Source: Enterobacter kobei
GTDB lineage: Bacteria; Pseudomonadota; Gammaproteobacteria; Enterobacterales; Enterobacteriaceae
Assembly (NCBI RefSeq): GCF_018323985.1
Contig: NZ_AP024591.1
Span: forward strand, 50,857-114,856
Reading direction: 5' to 3'
Length of the DNA stretch: 64,000 nt
Shown here: piece after piece, positions 24,488-33,609 of the stretch
How the letters are laid out: the number at the start of each line of letters is the position of its first letter
Numbering within the stretch: the first letter of the stretch is position 1
Translations under genes and position numbers: made by a program
The notes under the pieces: model-generated
Seen by the model: only the letters and a program-made list of their open reading frames with translations
Database searches by the model: none
What the model was told of the DNA's origin: nothing

Positions 24488-26304
24488 AACGCCTCATGAT
24501 GATCGCAGCGTTGCTCGTTTCCACGCAGGCATTCGCTGATGCCAACAGTGACGCCTTTAATGCCGGCACCAGTTTCGGCAAAGCAAATGCGTCCCAGGGC
24601 ACCGGCAGCCTCAAAAACCCCGGCACTGTCACCGGGGCCATTCCGGGTTATACCGCAAACCCGCCGCAAAGTGGCTATTACGGCGGGGTAACGGGCGGGG
24701 ATGGCGGATTAAGCAATAAGGGACAGGCCGCGCTCGGCTCCAGTGATGCCGGTCAGACCATTATTGATTCAGGTACGAAAAACCCGGTGCCGGTCATTGA
24801 CCCTGACGCGCCCTTTATCACTATCGGTAAGCAGGCTGAAGCCACCTCGGATGGCGTACTGGCAGGGACCAGCCAGCAATGCACGCAAACGACTGTGTCA
24901 AAGTCCACATTCGACTCGTACAAATGTGAACGAGACGTCTGGCTGGAACAGAGTTGTTCCAGAACAGGAACAGCAACCGGTTCGATGGGGCCACCCGTTC
25001 AGGTCATTAAAACTGTGGTGATCCCTGATTCTGATTTTGTGAAAAGTGGACGCAAGATTAGCGTGACGATCCCCTCAACACTTAATGTGACGAGCGCTCA
25101 ACTGAACATATCTACCGCTGCAGGGGTAGACCGATGGGAGGCTAAAGGGACATTCATGAATACCAGCTTCAAACTAAAGAATAGTACCGTCGATATTAAC
25201 GTTTCCGGACCGCTGCAGGCCGGACAGGTATTTACGTCCACCTCATTTTGTCCGGAGAACTGCAGTGGCATCACCGAATCAATTACAAAGCAGATTATTG
25301 AGGACGGCGGGGCGATATTTACGCTCACTCTGACCACGGTAACAACTGAGCAGAGATTTGTGCCTTCCGTCAGCTGGTCTGAAAGCTGTGCAATCAACAA
25401 GGCTGATGCCGTTCAAACGGGTTCAACCTGTACAGTGCCTGGCGGAAATAAAACGGTCACCAATGCCGGTGTTGATTACACCGTATCGAGTGACTGCTGG
25501 CAGTACACCGACACCTATCTTACCAGAGCGAACTCGAACGGCACCTGTGATTCGCTGATGAAAAACCCCGCGTGTACGGTCAACGGCACGGTCTGTGACA
25601 AGAACACGGGCGGTTACTGTGAACATGAAACCATCAGCTATGAGTGCCAGACCGTTCATTCATCGTCAGGCCTGGTGTGCGGTGGTCAGTATTTTTGTAA
25701 GTCCGGGGAGTGCAGTGATACGGACGGCGCAGGAGACAGTGGTTTTGATACCGCGGTGGCGAAACTTGCCGGTCTGGCCTCAGCGGCTGAGGATGTGAAA
25801 AGCGACACCATCAACGTGAAAGCTTTTACCGGCCAGACCATGAGCTGTCGCAAGGCCGGTGCCGGGTTCTCTAATTGCTGTAAAGATGGCGGGTGGGGGC
25901 AGGATACGGGGCTTGCGGCCTGCAACAGTGACGAAATGGCGCTGGGCAAGGCGAAAGCCAAAAAGGTGACCGTCAGTGTCGGTGAGCGCTGCGATCATGA
26001 AGTGCTGGGCGTCTGTGTTCAGAAAAGTAAAGTCTACTGCGTATTTGGCGGCAAGCTGGCCCGCATCATTCAGGAGCAGGGCCGCCGCGACCAGCTGCAC
26101 GTTTCTTTCGGCAGCGGTGACAACCCGAACTGCCGGGGCATCACGGTGCCGGAGCTGCAGAATATCGACTTTGACCGCATCAACTTTGCTGACTTCTATG
26201 AAGACCTCATGAATAACCAGAAAATCCCTGACAGCAGCGTGATGGTTAAACAGGTCAAAGACCGCATCGCCGCCCAGGTGAACCAGCAGACGGGAGGAAA
26301 ATGA
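24484..26304 (+). CDS. traN: mating-pair stabilisation protein TraN
   Basis: 606 residues with a signal peptide (LLVSTQAFA) and well over 20 cysteines, many in CxxxC groupings, in the C-terminal two thirds. TraN sits in the outer membrane of the donor and contacts an outer-membrane protein of the recipient; its central region fixes the receptor type. Here residues ~140-310 (about 24,900-25,420) are visibly more AT-rich than the flanks, which suggests a swapped tip domain. It overlaps traF by 4 nt. Confidence 0.93.
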   Translation: MKRLMMIAALLVSTQAFADANSDAFNAGTSFGKANASQGTGSLKNPGTVTGAIPGYTANPPQSGYYGGVTGGDGGLSNKGQAALGSSDAGQTIIDSGTKNPVPVIDPDAPFITIGKQAEATSDGVLAGTSQQCTQTTVSKSTFDSYKCERDVWLEQSCSRTGTATGSMGPPVQVIKTVVIPDSDFVKSGRKISVTIPSTLNVTSAQLNISTAAGVDRWEAKGTFMNTSFKLKNSTVDINVSGPLQAGQVFTSTSFCPENCSGITESITKQIIEDGGAIFTLTLTTVTTEQRFVPSVSWSESCAINKADAVQTGSTCTVPGGNKTVTNAGVDYTVSSDCWQYTDTYLTRANSNGTCDSLMKNPACTVNGTVCDKNTGGYCEHETISYECQTVHSSSGLVCGGQYFCKSGECSDTDGAGDSGFDTAVAKLAGLASAAEDVKSDTINVKAFTGQTMSCRKAGAGFSNCCKDGGWGQDTGLAACNSDEMALGKAKAKKVTVSVGERCDHEVLGVCVQKSKVYCVFGGKLARIIQEQGRRDQLHVSFGSGDNPNCRGITVPELQNIDFDRINFADFYEDLMNNQKIPDSSVMVKQVKDRIAAQVNQQTGGK

Positions 26305-27086
26305 TGAAACGGCTGATCCCGCTGCTGATGTTCATCGCCAGCTTACCGGCAGTGGCTGAAGAAATTATTTCGCCGGCCCCGCCTTTTACCGGCTGGTCCT
26401 GGTACAACGAGCCGAAAAAGAAACCGGAGGCACCGGCACCCAAAGCGCCGGAGCCGCCGCAGCCTGCCGTACCGGACCTGAGCAAAATGTCCGCGCTTGA
26501 GCAGGCGAAGGTGCTGAAGGGCTATACGATGGAGGCGCTTAACCGCGCGATCCTGTACCCGACCCGCGAGAACACGGCGACGTTCCTGAAGTGGCAGAAA
26601 TTCTGGACCGACCGGGGGTCGATGTTCAGCCAGTCCTTTGCGGCCGCGCAGCTGTCGAATCCTGAGCTGGATTACAACCTGGAGTTTCCGCATTACAACT
26701 CCACCGCGCCGCTGGTTCAGTCCCGCGATCAGCAGCTGCGTGAGCAGGCCATCGCAAAACTGTCCTCGCAGTACGGGCTGTTTTACTTCTACCGGGGAAG
26801 TGACCCGATAGATGCGCAGATGGCCGGTGTGGTGGCCGATTTTGCAAAAACCAACCGTATTTCGCTTATTCCGGTTTCCGTCGATGGCCAGCTCGCTCCG
26901 TCTTTGCCGGACAGTCGCCCGGACAGTGGCCAGATAAAAGCGATGAACGTCAGCCACTTTCCGGCCCTGTTCCTTGTTGATCCGCGCAGCCGCCAGTTTC
27001 AGCCCCTCGCATGGGGTTTCATGACGCAGGATGACCTGGCAAAACGCTTCCTGAATGTCTCAAACGGCTTCAAACCTAACTTCTGA
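26301..27086 (+). CDS. traF: pilus assembly protein TraF
   Basis: 261 residues. ATG 26301 overlaps the traN stop, with gggaggaaa just upstream; a second ATG at 26304 is equally possible. It has a signal peptide, then GWSWYNEPKKKPEAP, a Pro-rich linker, and a thioredoxin-like domain (LFYFYRGSDPIDAQMAGVVADF...HFPALFLVDP) without a CxxC, as in F TraF. It is periplasmic and works with TraW, TraU and TraH. Confidence 0.93.
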   Translation: MMKRLIPLLMFIASLPAVAEEIISPAPPFTGWSWYNEPKKKPEAPAPKAPEPPQPAVPDLSKMSALEQAKVLKGYTMEALNRAILYPTRENTATFLKWQKFWTDRGSMFSQSFAAAQLSNPELDYNLEFPHYNSTAPLVQSRDQQLREQAIAKLSSQYGLFYFYRGSDPIDAQMAGVVADFAKTNRISLIPVSVDGQLAPSLPDSRPDSGQIKAMNVSHFPALFLVDPRSRQFQPLAWGFMTQDDLAKRFLNVSNGFKPNF

Positions 27087-27093
27087 GGTCCCC

Positions 27094-27177
27094 ATGAAAG
27101 AGAAAGCTTATACCGGCACGTTTAACGCGTGCCGTTCAGTCGCCATGTTCAGTTTTACGCGGAGCATGAAACCATGA
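27094..27177 (+). CDS. possible 27-residue leader peptide before the traQ-like gene
   Basis: ATG at 27094, preceded by tgaggtcccc. It encodes MKEKAYTGTFNACRSVAMFS and seven more residues, and its stop overlaps the next ATG (ATGA). The tight overlap suggests translational coupling. It is too small to assign and may be chance. Confidence 0.3.
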   Translation: MKEKAYTGTFNACRSVAMFSFTRSMKP

Positions 27178-27398
27178 AATCATCCCTGAGCCGTATCCTG
27201 TGGCTGTTCTTCTGGGGCATGGTGGTAAAGAGTCTTCATGATCTGATGACCCTCTCCGTTTCGTTTACCCAGGAAATGCTTATCTGGCTTGTGTATGGCA
27301 TGTGGGGCCTCGCAGCGCTGCTGATGCTGTCCGATTTTTACCGTCAGCTACGGCATTACCGGCATCACGCTGACAGGGAGGTGCCCCGTGAACCGTAA
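27174..27398 (+). CDS. TraQ-like small membrane protein
   Basis: 74 residues with two hydrophobic segments (ILWLFFWGMVVKSLHDLMT and LIWLVYGMWGLAALLMLSDFY) and a basic C terminus. It lies just before trbB, where F carries traQ, and its order of features resembles TraQ (aromatic first segment, second helix followed by charged tail). TraQ assists insertion of propilin in the inner membrane. Sequence likeness is weak, so TrbA- or ArtA-type alternatives remain possible. It overlaps trbB by 11 nt. Confidence 0.55.
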   Translation: MKSSLSRILWLFFWGMVVKSLHDLMTLSVSFTQEMLIWLVYGMWGLAALLMLSDFYRQLRHYRHHADREVPREP

Positions 27399-27987
27399 TC
27401 TGCTCACCTCGCTGTTTCTGGTTTTCCCGCTGCTGGTCCATGCCGGCGTCCGGGAAGACATTGCAGCCCTTGAGGCGCGTAAAGCGGGTGCAATACCCGT
27501 GCCGGCACCGGTGGCCGCCTCGCCTGTCAGTGCGCAAAACCTCATGGCGCTGCCCGACGGCCGGCAGGCTGACATGAAGGATTATGCGGTGGTGCTGTTT
27601 ATGCAGTCTCACTGCCAGTACAGCGCGAAGTTTGATCCGGTGCTTAAAAGCTGGGCCGATCAGCACGGTGTCCGGGTGTATCCCTACACGCTGGATGGCG
27701 GCGGTGACACCGCTTATCCGGTGCCGCTGATACCGCGTAAGACAAGCACGACATCGCCGCTGGCCGATGAGATCATGACGTTCTTCGGTAACGGGCTGCC
27801 GATTGCCACCCCAACGGTCTTTATGGTCAATGTCCATACCCTGAAAGCGTACCCGCTGTCACAGGGGGTCATGGATATTCCCGCGCTGGAAAACCGCTAC
27901 GCCAGTCTGATCCAGGCTGATATGGATCAGGTCGACCCGCAACAGCTGCCGCCGATGCCGGCGAGTACGCAGGTCACTCCTCAGTAA
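27388..27987 (+). CDS. trbB: thioredoxin-fold protein TrbB with a CxxS active site
   Basis: 199 residues starting at GTG (gggaggtgcccc upstream). It has a signal peptide (LLTSLFLVFPLLVHA) and a thioredoxin-like domain with DYAVVLFMQSHCQYSAKFDPVLK, YPYTLDGGGDTAYP and PIATPTVFMVNV, as in F TrbB. F TrbB has CPYC; here residues 76-79 are CQYS, so the second cysteine is missing. Such a protein can bind substrate thiols but not carry out the normal two-cysteine exchange. A DsbA-like gene with an intact CxxC follows traI. Confidence 0.88.
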   Translation: MNRNLLTSLFLVFPLLVHAGVREDIAALEARKAGAIPVPAPVAASPVSAQNLMALPDGRQADMKDYAVVLFMQSHCQYSAKFDPVLKSWADQHGVRVYPYTLDGGGDTAYPVPLIPRKTSTTSPLADEIMTFFGNGLPIATPTVFMVNVHTLKAYPLSQGVMDIPALENRYASLIQADMDQVDPQQLPPMPASTQVTPQ

Positions 27988-28001
27988 GCAACGGACTAAA
28001 A

Positions 28002-28271
28002 ATGAAACATTACATGTATGCACTCTCGCGTTCCGAGCGCGGCTGGCTGGTTTTCAGCATTGCGTTTCTTGTGGCGGCTTTTATCTACGGCTTGCTGGCA
28101 CAGATTGTGGTCAGTGCAATGCCCCGCCCGGAAATCGCCGTCATCCTGCGTGACTGTCCGGTTCTGCTGCTGCTGTCCGTCAGTACCGGTTTTTTCTTTA
28201 CCGCCGCCGGGCACTACTGCATCAGGCAGGCCCGGATCCCGGAGAACAGGGGAATTGTCGCTCATGATTAA
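28002..28271 (+). CDS. small membrane protein at the trbJ/trbF position
   Basis: 89 residues with two membrane segments (~14-38 WLVFSIAFLVAAFIYGLLAQIVVS, ~50-68 CPVLLLLSVSTGFFFTAAG). It lies between trbB and traH, where F has trbJ and trbF, but I see no clear likeness to either. It overlaps traH by 8 nt. Confidence 0.6.
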   Translation: MKHYMYALSRSERGWLVFSIAFLVAAFIYGLLAQIVVSAMPRPEIAVILRDCPVLLLLSVSTGFFFTAAGHYCIRQARIPENRGIVAHD

Positions 28272-29628
28272 AGCACTTTTGACCGCCACGGCGGTATTTC
28301 TGGCTGGGATTGCGTTCACGCCGGCACGGGCTGATGTGAACAGCGATCTGAACGGCTTCTTTGGCAGTCTGGGTTACAGCGGCAACGTTTCTCAGGCGCA
28401 GGCGTGGCAGGGACAGGCGGCTGGCTACTTCACCGGTGGTTCCGTCTATCTGCGAAACCCGGTGAAAAACGTGCAGCTTATCTCAATGCAGCTGCCTTCC
28501 CTTAACGCCGGGTGCGGCGGGATAGATGCCTATCTGGGGTCGTTCAGCATGATCAGCGGGGAGGAAATCCAGCGCTTTGTGAAGCAAATCATGAGTAACG
28601 CTGCCGGGTACGCGTTTGACCTGGCGCTGCAGACGATGGTGCCGGAGCTGAAGCAGGCAAAGGACTTCCTGCAAAAGCTGGCCAGTGACGTTAACTCCAT
28701 GAACATGAGTTCATGCCAGGCCGCGCAGGGCATCATCGGCGGGTTATGGCCCGTCACGCAGGTGTCGCAGCAAAAAATCTGTCAGGACATTGCCGGTGAA
28801 ACCAATATGTTTGCAGACTGGGCGGCTTCCCGTCAGGGCTGCACCGTGGGCGGTAAAGGCGACACGGTGACCAACAAGGCCTCAGATGCACAAAAGGACC
28901 AGGTGCTGAAGAACAAAAACCTCATCTGGGATGCGTTAAACCGCAACAGCCTTTTTAACGGCAACCGTCAGCTGAAGGAACTGGTGATGAACACTGTGGG
29001 TTCCATCATTTTCAACAGGAACGGGGATGTGACCATTCTGACGCCGCTTGTTGATAACCGCGATCTGGTGAAGGTCCTGATGCGGGGCGGGACGGCGAAG
29101 GTGTACGGCTGTGATGAAGAATCGCTCTGCCTCGCCCCGGTGGTGGCCAACATCACCATTTCTGAAAGTAACGGTCTGGTGACGCTTGTGAAGAACCTGA
29201 TGCTGTCCATGCAGCTGAAGCTCACCGATGACACCGCGCTGACGGAGCAGGAAAAAGGGTTTGTTAACACCACGTCCGTGCCGGTGCTCAAATATCTCAC
29301 CAACGCGCAAAGCATGGGCATGAGCGCCACCTACCTCATTCAGGTGGCTGACTATATCGCGCAGGACCTGATGATCCAGTACCTGCAGGAGCTGGTAAAG
29401 CAGGCGAGTCTGGCGATGGCCGGAAAAAACTGGCCCGAGGAAGCCGCGTCAAAACTGCGTGACAACGTCATGCATGCGCAGGGCCTGCTGGCCGACATGA
29501 AGCTGCAGTCGGCGGCTGACCAGAATGCGCTGGACGGTATTGACCGCAACATGCAGTACCTGCAACAGCAGGTTTCCACCATCATCTCCGGCTCTTATCA
29601 GAGCAACTATCACTGGGGCGACCAATGA
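28264..29628 (+). CDS. traH: pilus assembly protein TraH
   Basis: 454 residues from ATG 28264, which is followed by a signal peptide (ALLTATAVFLAGIAFTPARA). The frame extends further upstream but only as a shadow of the preceding gene. GYFTGGSVYLRNPVKNVQLISMQLPSLNAGCGGID is the TraH hallmark, and the C terminus is a coiled coil (LQSAADQNALDGIDRNMQYLQQQV). It is needed for pilus assembly and works with TraF and TraG. Length matches F TraH (458). Confidence 0.94.
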   Translation: MIKALLTATAVFLAGIAFTPARADVNSDLNGFFGSLGYSGNVSQAQAWQGQAAGYFTGGSVYLRNPVKNVQLISMQLPSLNAGCGGIDAYLGSFSMISGEEIQRFVKQIMSNAAGYAFDLALQTMVPELKQAKDFLQKLASDVNSMNMSSCQAAQGIIGGLWPVTQVSQQKICQDIAGETNMFADWAASRQGCTVGGKGDTVTNKASDAQKDQVLKNKNLIWDALNRNSLFNGNRQLKELVMNTVGSIIFNRNGDVTILTPLVDNRDLVKVLMRGGTAKVYGCDEESLCLAPVVANITISESNGLVTLVKNLMLSMQLKLTDDTALTEQEKGFVNTTSVPVLKYLTNAQSMGMSATYLIQVADYIAQDLMIQYLQELVKQASLAMAGKNWPEEAASKLRDNVMHAQGLLADMKLQSAADQNALDGIDRNMQYLQQQVSTIISGSYQSNYHWGDQ

Positions 29629-29667
29629 TGATTTCCTTACGTTGCGGCCACACTTCCGGGAGGCAGC

Positions 29668-32600
29668 ATGCTTGAAATTTACACAATTTATGGCGGGGGC
29701 ATGTGGAAATCCGCCCTCGATGCTGTGGTCGGGATTATGGGCAACAGCACCTGGCTTACCCTGATGCGTATTGCCGGCACCTTCGCAGTCGGTGGGGTGC
29801 TGATTATGTTTATCAAAACCCGTAACCCGATGGAGTTCGTGAAGTGGCTGGCGGTGTTTATGCTGGTCACCACGGTGCTGGTTGTCCCCAAGCGGTCTGT
29901 TCAGATAATTGACATTACTGACCCGGCCGCCGTCTGGAAGACAGATAATGTCCCTGTTGGCCTTGCGGCAATCGCCTCGCTGACCACGTCCATTGGATAC
30001 CGGATCGCCAGCCTTTACGACATGATGATGGCCCGGCCCGATTCAGTAACCTACACCAGAACGGGCATGCTGTTCGGATCGCAGATCGTGGCGGAAACGC
30101 GTGACTTTCGTACCCAGAACCCGGAGCTGGCGCAGATGCTGCCGGACTACGTGGAAAACTGTGTGATTGGTGACATTCTGCTCAATCACAAATACACGGT
30201 TAACCAGCTGCTGAACTCAACAGACCCCCTGACGCTCATTACCAGCCAGCCGAGTCCGCTGCGGGGGATCTACAAAACCACCACCTATACCCGCGAATTT
30301 CTGACTTGCGTTCAGGCCGCTAACGAAATCAAAACGCTGGCCAATATTGACGCACAGCCCGGCAGCGCCAGCTTTGCCTGGCTGACGCAGAAAGTGTTCG
30401 GTAACAAGGTGGGCGGGGCGACGTTACTGGCCAATGCGATGGGTGAGAGTTACGGATTTTTCTACACCGGTGGCCTGACGGCGGCGCAGATCATGAAAAA
30501 TAACGTCACCAACGGGGCTATCCGGCAGGGTGTGAAAGGCTTTGCAGCACGATCATCAGATACCGCCAACCTGCTTAACCTGGCGACAGAAAGTGCCGCC
30601 ACAAAACAGCGTCTCAGCTGGGCGGCCGGCAGTGAGCTGGCCACCCGGACCCTGCCGTTTGCGCAGTCCCTGCTGATGCTGATCCTGGTGTGCCTCTTTC
30701 CTCTGGTTATCGCGCTGGCGGCTGCCAACCATACCCTTTTTGGCCTCAACACGCTGAAAATCTATGTCTGCGGCTTTCTGTATTTCCAGATGTGGCCGGT
30801 CATGTTCGCCATTCTCAATTATGCGGCGACGTTCTGGCTGCAGACAAAGACCGGCGGGACACCGCTTGTGCTGGCGAACAGTGACGTGGTGGCCCTCCAG
30901 CATTCCGATGTGGCGAATCTGGCCGGCTACCTTTCCCTGTCCATTCCCCTGCTGGCGTTTTACCTGACGCGCGGTGCCGCCTCTGTCGGCTCGCAGGTGG
31001 CGGGCAGCGTACTCAGTTCGGCTGCCTTTGGTTCTGCCGGCGTGGCAGCCTCCACGGCTGACGGTAACTGGTCGTTTAACAATATGTCGATGGACAACGT
31101 TTCGCAGAACAAGCTGGACACCAACCTGTCCCAGCGTATGGGACAGCAGACCTGGCAGGCGGATAACGGGTCAACGCGCACCATGACGGCAAGCGGTATG
31201 AACGTGATTGACGGGTCGGGGGCGATGTCTAACCTCCCGGTAAATATGCGGCTCAGCCAGCTGGCCAGCAGTGGCTTCCAGGAGCAGGCGAGACTGTCAC
31301 AGACGCAGGCGCAGACGTCGCTCGATGGCTACAACCACAGCGTCACCAGCGGCTGGTCCCAGCTCTCGCAGCTGTCGCACCAGAAAGGCAGCAGTGACAC
31401 CCTCACGCAGGGGGCGGAGAACAGCCAGGCAATGAATGCGAGTCGCGGGGCCAGCATGATGATGTCGGCCGCAGAGAGTTACGCGAAGGCGAATAACATC
31501 TCGACGCAGGAGGCCTATAACACCCTGATGAGTAAATCGAATGAAGAAAGCGCAAATATAGGTATCAGTGGAAGTATTGATACCAGTAAAAGCCTGTGGG
31601 GCAAGGCCGGCGAGCTGGCAACCGGGGCCAGTGTCAATCTTCATGGTGGAGTGGAAGCTAAAGGCGCGATGTCAGCCTCGCACGGTACACAGGAAACAGG
31701 GTCCGGTGGCATTGATAACCGTCACGATAAAAACAGCCAGATGGTGAATGATTTCCGCCAGGGCATGGATATGGTGACCAGCGCACGGGTGACCGACAGC
31801 GCAAGCCATGCTGAAAATGCCGGCACCAGCGACGTGCAGCAGCTGGCGGCCACGCTCAGTGATGCAAAAAGCCAGTACCATCAGTACACGACCAGCGCAA
31901 CGAAAAGCGATGAGTTCAGCCGGATGGCCAGCCTGTCCCAGAACGAAAGCGCCAGCCTCGATGCGAACTACACGCAGGAGTTTGTTAACTGGTCGGCCAA
32001 TAAATACGGTGATAAAGCCCAGGCCATGCTGACCAGCGCGCCGCAGGCCCGCGAAGCCGCAATGGAGTTTGTGAACGAGCGACTGAAACCGGAAATTATG
32101 GGGGATTATCAGCAGGGCCGTTCTGACCTGCGGTCTGGTGACAGTCATGAGGCCTTCACGTCCCGCAGTTCTGCTCCGTCTGTAGCAGGAGACTCACCGA
32201 TAGTACAGAGCGAAAACCGTGGGGTCAGTCATGGTAGCGAAAGCGCGCAAGCGTCCACCTCGCAGGGCCGTAACCTCTCCGGCGGGTATCAGCAAAACGG
32301 TGTCCCACAGTCTGGCATCACCCGTACCGTTCAGGGGCAGCCTGATTATCAGGGCCGTCCGGAACCGGCAGTTCAACCTGCCAGGGTAATCGAACAACGC
32401 TCCTCCGGGCAGCAGTATGATCCGTCACCGGCGCAGACGCACGGAGAGAGTGGTCATGTTGCAGTGACAGGCCATGCTGCCAGCCAGGCGCAACAGGGTG
32501 GCGTGCAGGGGCAGACGCATAATATTACCGGAACGGACAACCTGCCGGGAAATAAACTGAAGGATGAATTTAAGCACAATCAGGAAGCCCTGAAAGCGCA

Positions 32601-32880
32601 GTCGGAAACAGGATTTAATGCGCAGCAGGAAATGGCGGGCCGGGTAGAAGCAAAGAAAAACTGGAATGAAGAAGAAATTAATAATACTTCAGGCATTATT
32701 GAGAAAAACCGATCCACTGTTGAAGCATCCAGTGGTATATTAAAGGGAGAACATGCAGGTGCCCAGAGTCGGTTTGTTAAGGGCTATAAAGAAGAAGGCA
32801 AACAGCATTTAATAACCCAGGAACCAGGCGAGCAGGATTTTCAGAGTAAGCTTGACGAACTGAGAAAAAAAGCAGGTTAA
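29668..32880 (+). CDS. traG: mating-pair formation and entry-exclusion protein TraG
   Basis: 1070 residues, longer than F TraG (938). The N-terminal part (MLEIYTIYGGGMWKSALDAVVGIMG...) has several membrane segments and serves pilus assembly (VirB6-like). The remainder is a long Ser/Gln/Ala-rich periplasmic region that stabilises mating pairs and is recognised by TraS of a plasmid-bearing recipient. The extra length lies in this region (roughly residues 480-1070). The last ~100 residues (from ~32,560) are more AT-rich than the rest, like the traS-like gene that follows. Confidence 0.92.
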   Translation: MLEIYTIYGGGMWKSALDAVVGIMGNSTWLTLMRIAGTFAVGGVLIMFIKTRNPMEFVKWLAVFMLVTTVLVVPKRSVQIIDITDPAAVWKTDNVPVGLAAIASLTTSIGYRIASLYDMMMARPDSVTYTRTGMLFGSQIVAETRDFRTQNPELAQMLPDYVENCVIGDILLNHKYTVNQLLNSTDPLTLITSQPSPLRGIYKTTTYTREFLTCVQAANEIKTLANIDAQPGSASFAWLTQKVFGNKVGGATLLANAMGESYGFFYTGGLTAAQIMKNNVTNGAIRQGVKGFAARSSDTANLLNLATESAATKQRLSWAAGSELATRTLPFAQSLLMLILVCLFPLVIALAAANHTLFGLNTLKIYVCGFLYFQMWPVMFAILNYAATFWLQTKTGGTPLVLANSDVVALQHSDVANLAGYLSLSIPLLAFYLTRGAASVGSQVAGSVLSSAAFGSAGVAASTADGNWSFNNMSMDNVSQNKLDTNLSQRMGQQTWQADNGSTRTMTASGMNVIDGSGAMSNLPVNMRLSQLASSGFQEQARLSQTQAQTSLDGYNHSVTSGWSQLSQLSHQKGSSDTLTQGAENSQAMNASRGASMMMSAAESYAKANNISTQEAYNTLMSKSNEESANIGISGSIDTSKSLWGKAGELATGASVNLHGGVEAKGAMSASHGTQETGSGGIDNRHDKNSQMVNDFRQGMDMVTSARVTDSASHAENAGTSDVQQLAATLSDAKSQYHQYTTSATKSDEFSRMASLSQNESASLDANYTQEFVNWSANKYGDKAQAMLTSAPQAREAAMEFVNERLKPEIMGDYQQGRSDLRSGDSHEAFTSRSSAPSVAGDSPIVQSENRGVSHGSESAQASTSQGRNLSGGYQQNGVPQSGITRTVQGQPDYQGRPEPAVQPARVIEQRSSGQQYDPSPAQTHGESGHVAVTGHAASQAQQGGVQGQTHNITGTDNLPGNKLKDEFKHNQEALKAQSETGFNAQQEMAGRVEAKKNWNEEEINNTSGIIEKNRSTVEASSGILKGEHAGAQSRFVKGYKEEGKQHLITQEPGEQDFQSKLDELRKKAG

Positions 32881-32892
32881 AGGAGCAGATAT

Positions 32893-33465
32893 ATGGTGAT
32901 CACGCAAAATGATGTCGGTAACGACATTAAAATGATAACGGACAGTCTGTCTGATAAAAACAGGCCGCTGGTTGCACCCCTTGCAGCTCTGAAAGTTGCG
33001 ATGCTCTGGCCTGGTCTGTGTCTTATGGGTTACTTAATTTCCCTTATATTGGTATTAGTGACTTATACACCTGTTTTTAATTCTTTTGGAGATCCAGTTA
33101 GTTTTGGCAGTGATTATGGTATGGGATTAGCAGCTTTTGCGCTTACAATCGCTTTTGCATTAGCAATCGGCGCGGGAATGTATGGACCGGCTCTGCTTTA
33201 CCTAACTATTCCGGAAGACATCAGAAGTAAGTCACTTGTTATCAGTAACATGAAGATGCTAGTCAAAAAGTTGGGGGCATTTTTCATCATTTGTAATTTT
33301 ATGCTTGCAGTGGCTGTTTACTTTTATCGTGACTTAATGGTCGCATCACCATTATTGCTGCTGTTTTCGTTCATCATTATGCAGGGCATCCTGAGTGCAG
33401 AGATGACCCGTTACGGTATCGCGCCCTTAATGAAGAAGATGGTATCGCTTGCCAGAAAGATCTAA
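32893..33465 (+). CDS. TraS-like entry exclusion membrane protein
   Basis: 190 residues with four hydrophobic segments (~35-60, ~75-100, ~118-140, ~145-165), no signal peptide. It lies between traG and traT, the place of traS in F. TraS blocks entry of a like plasmid by recognising the donor TraG; these proteins diverge rapidly, so position counts more than sequence. Codon use is markedly AT-rich beside its neighbours, which points to exchange of the traG-3'/traS exclusion cassette. The ribosome site is aaaggagcagatat. Confidence 0.7.
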   Translation: MVITQNDVGNDIKMITDSLSDKNRPLVAPLAALKVAMLWPGLCLMGYLISLILVLVTYTPVFNSFGDPVSFGSDYGMGLAAFALTIAFALAIGAGMYGPALLYLTIPEDIRSKSLVISNMKMLVKKLGAFFIICNFMLAVAVYFYRDLMVASPLLLLFSFIIMQGILSAEMTRYGIAPLMKKMVSLARKI

Positions 33466-33486
33466 CTCCGTTTGATTCAAATCAAT

Positions 33487-33513
33487 AAAGCCTCGCTAAA
33501 CCAGCGGGGCTTT
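33487..33513 (+). terminator. terminator between the traS-like gene and traT
   Basis: An 11-bp stem (aaagcctcgct / agcggggcttt, one mismatch) with a 5-nt loop ends in TTTATATTT. traT may therefore have its own promoter in 33,514-33,600. Confidence 0.75.
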
Positions 33514-33609
33514 ATATTTCCCTTAAAGAAAACTTCTCTCCTGCCGATAAGAGTCTAGTTAATGGTCTGTCATTAACCGGGACGCTTTGGCACATACAGG
33601 ATAACTTCA

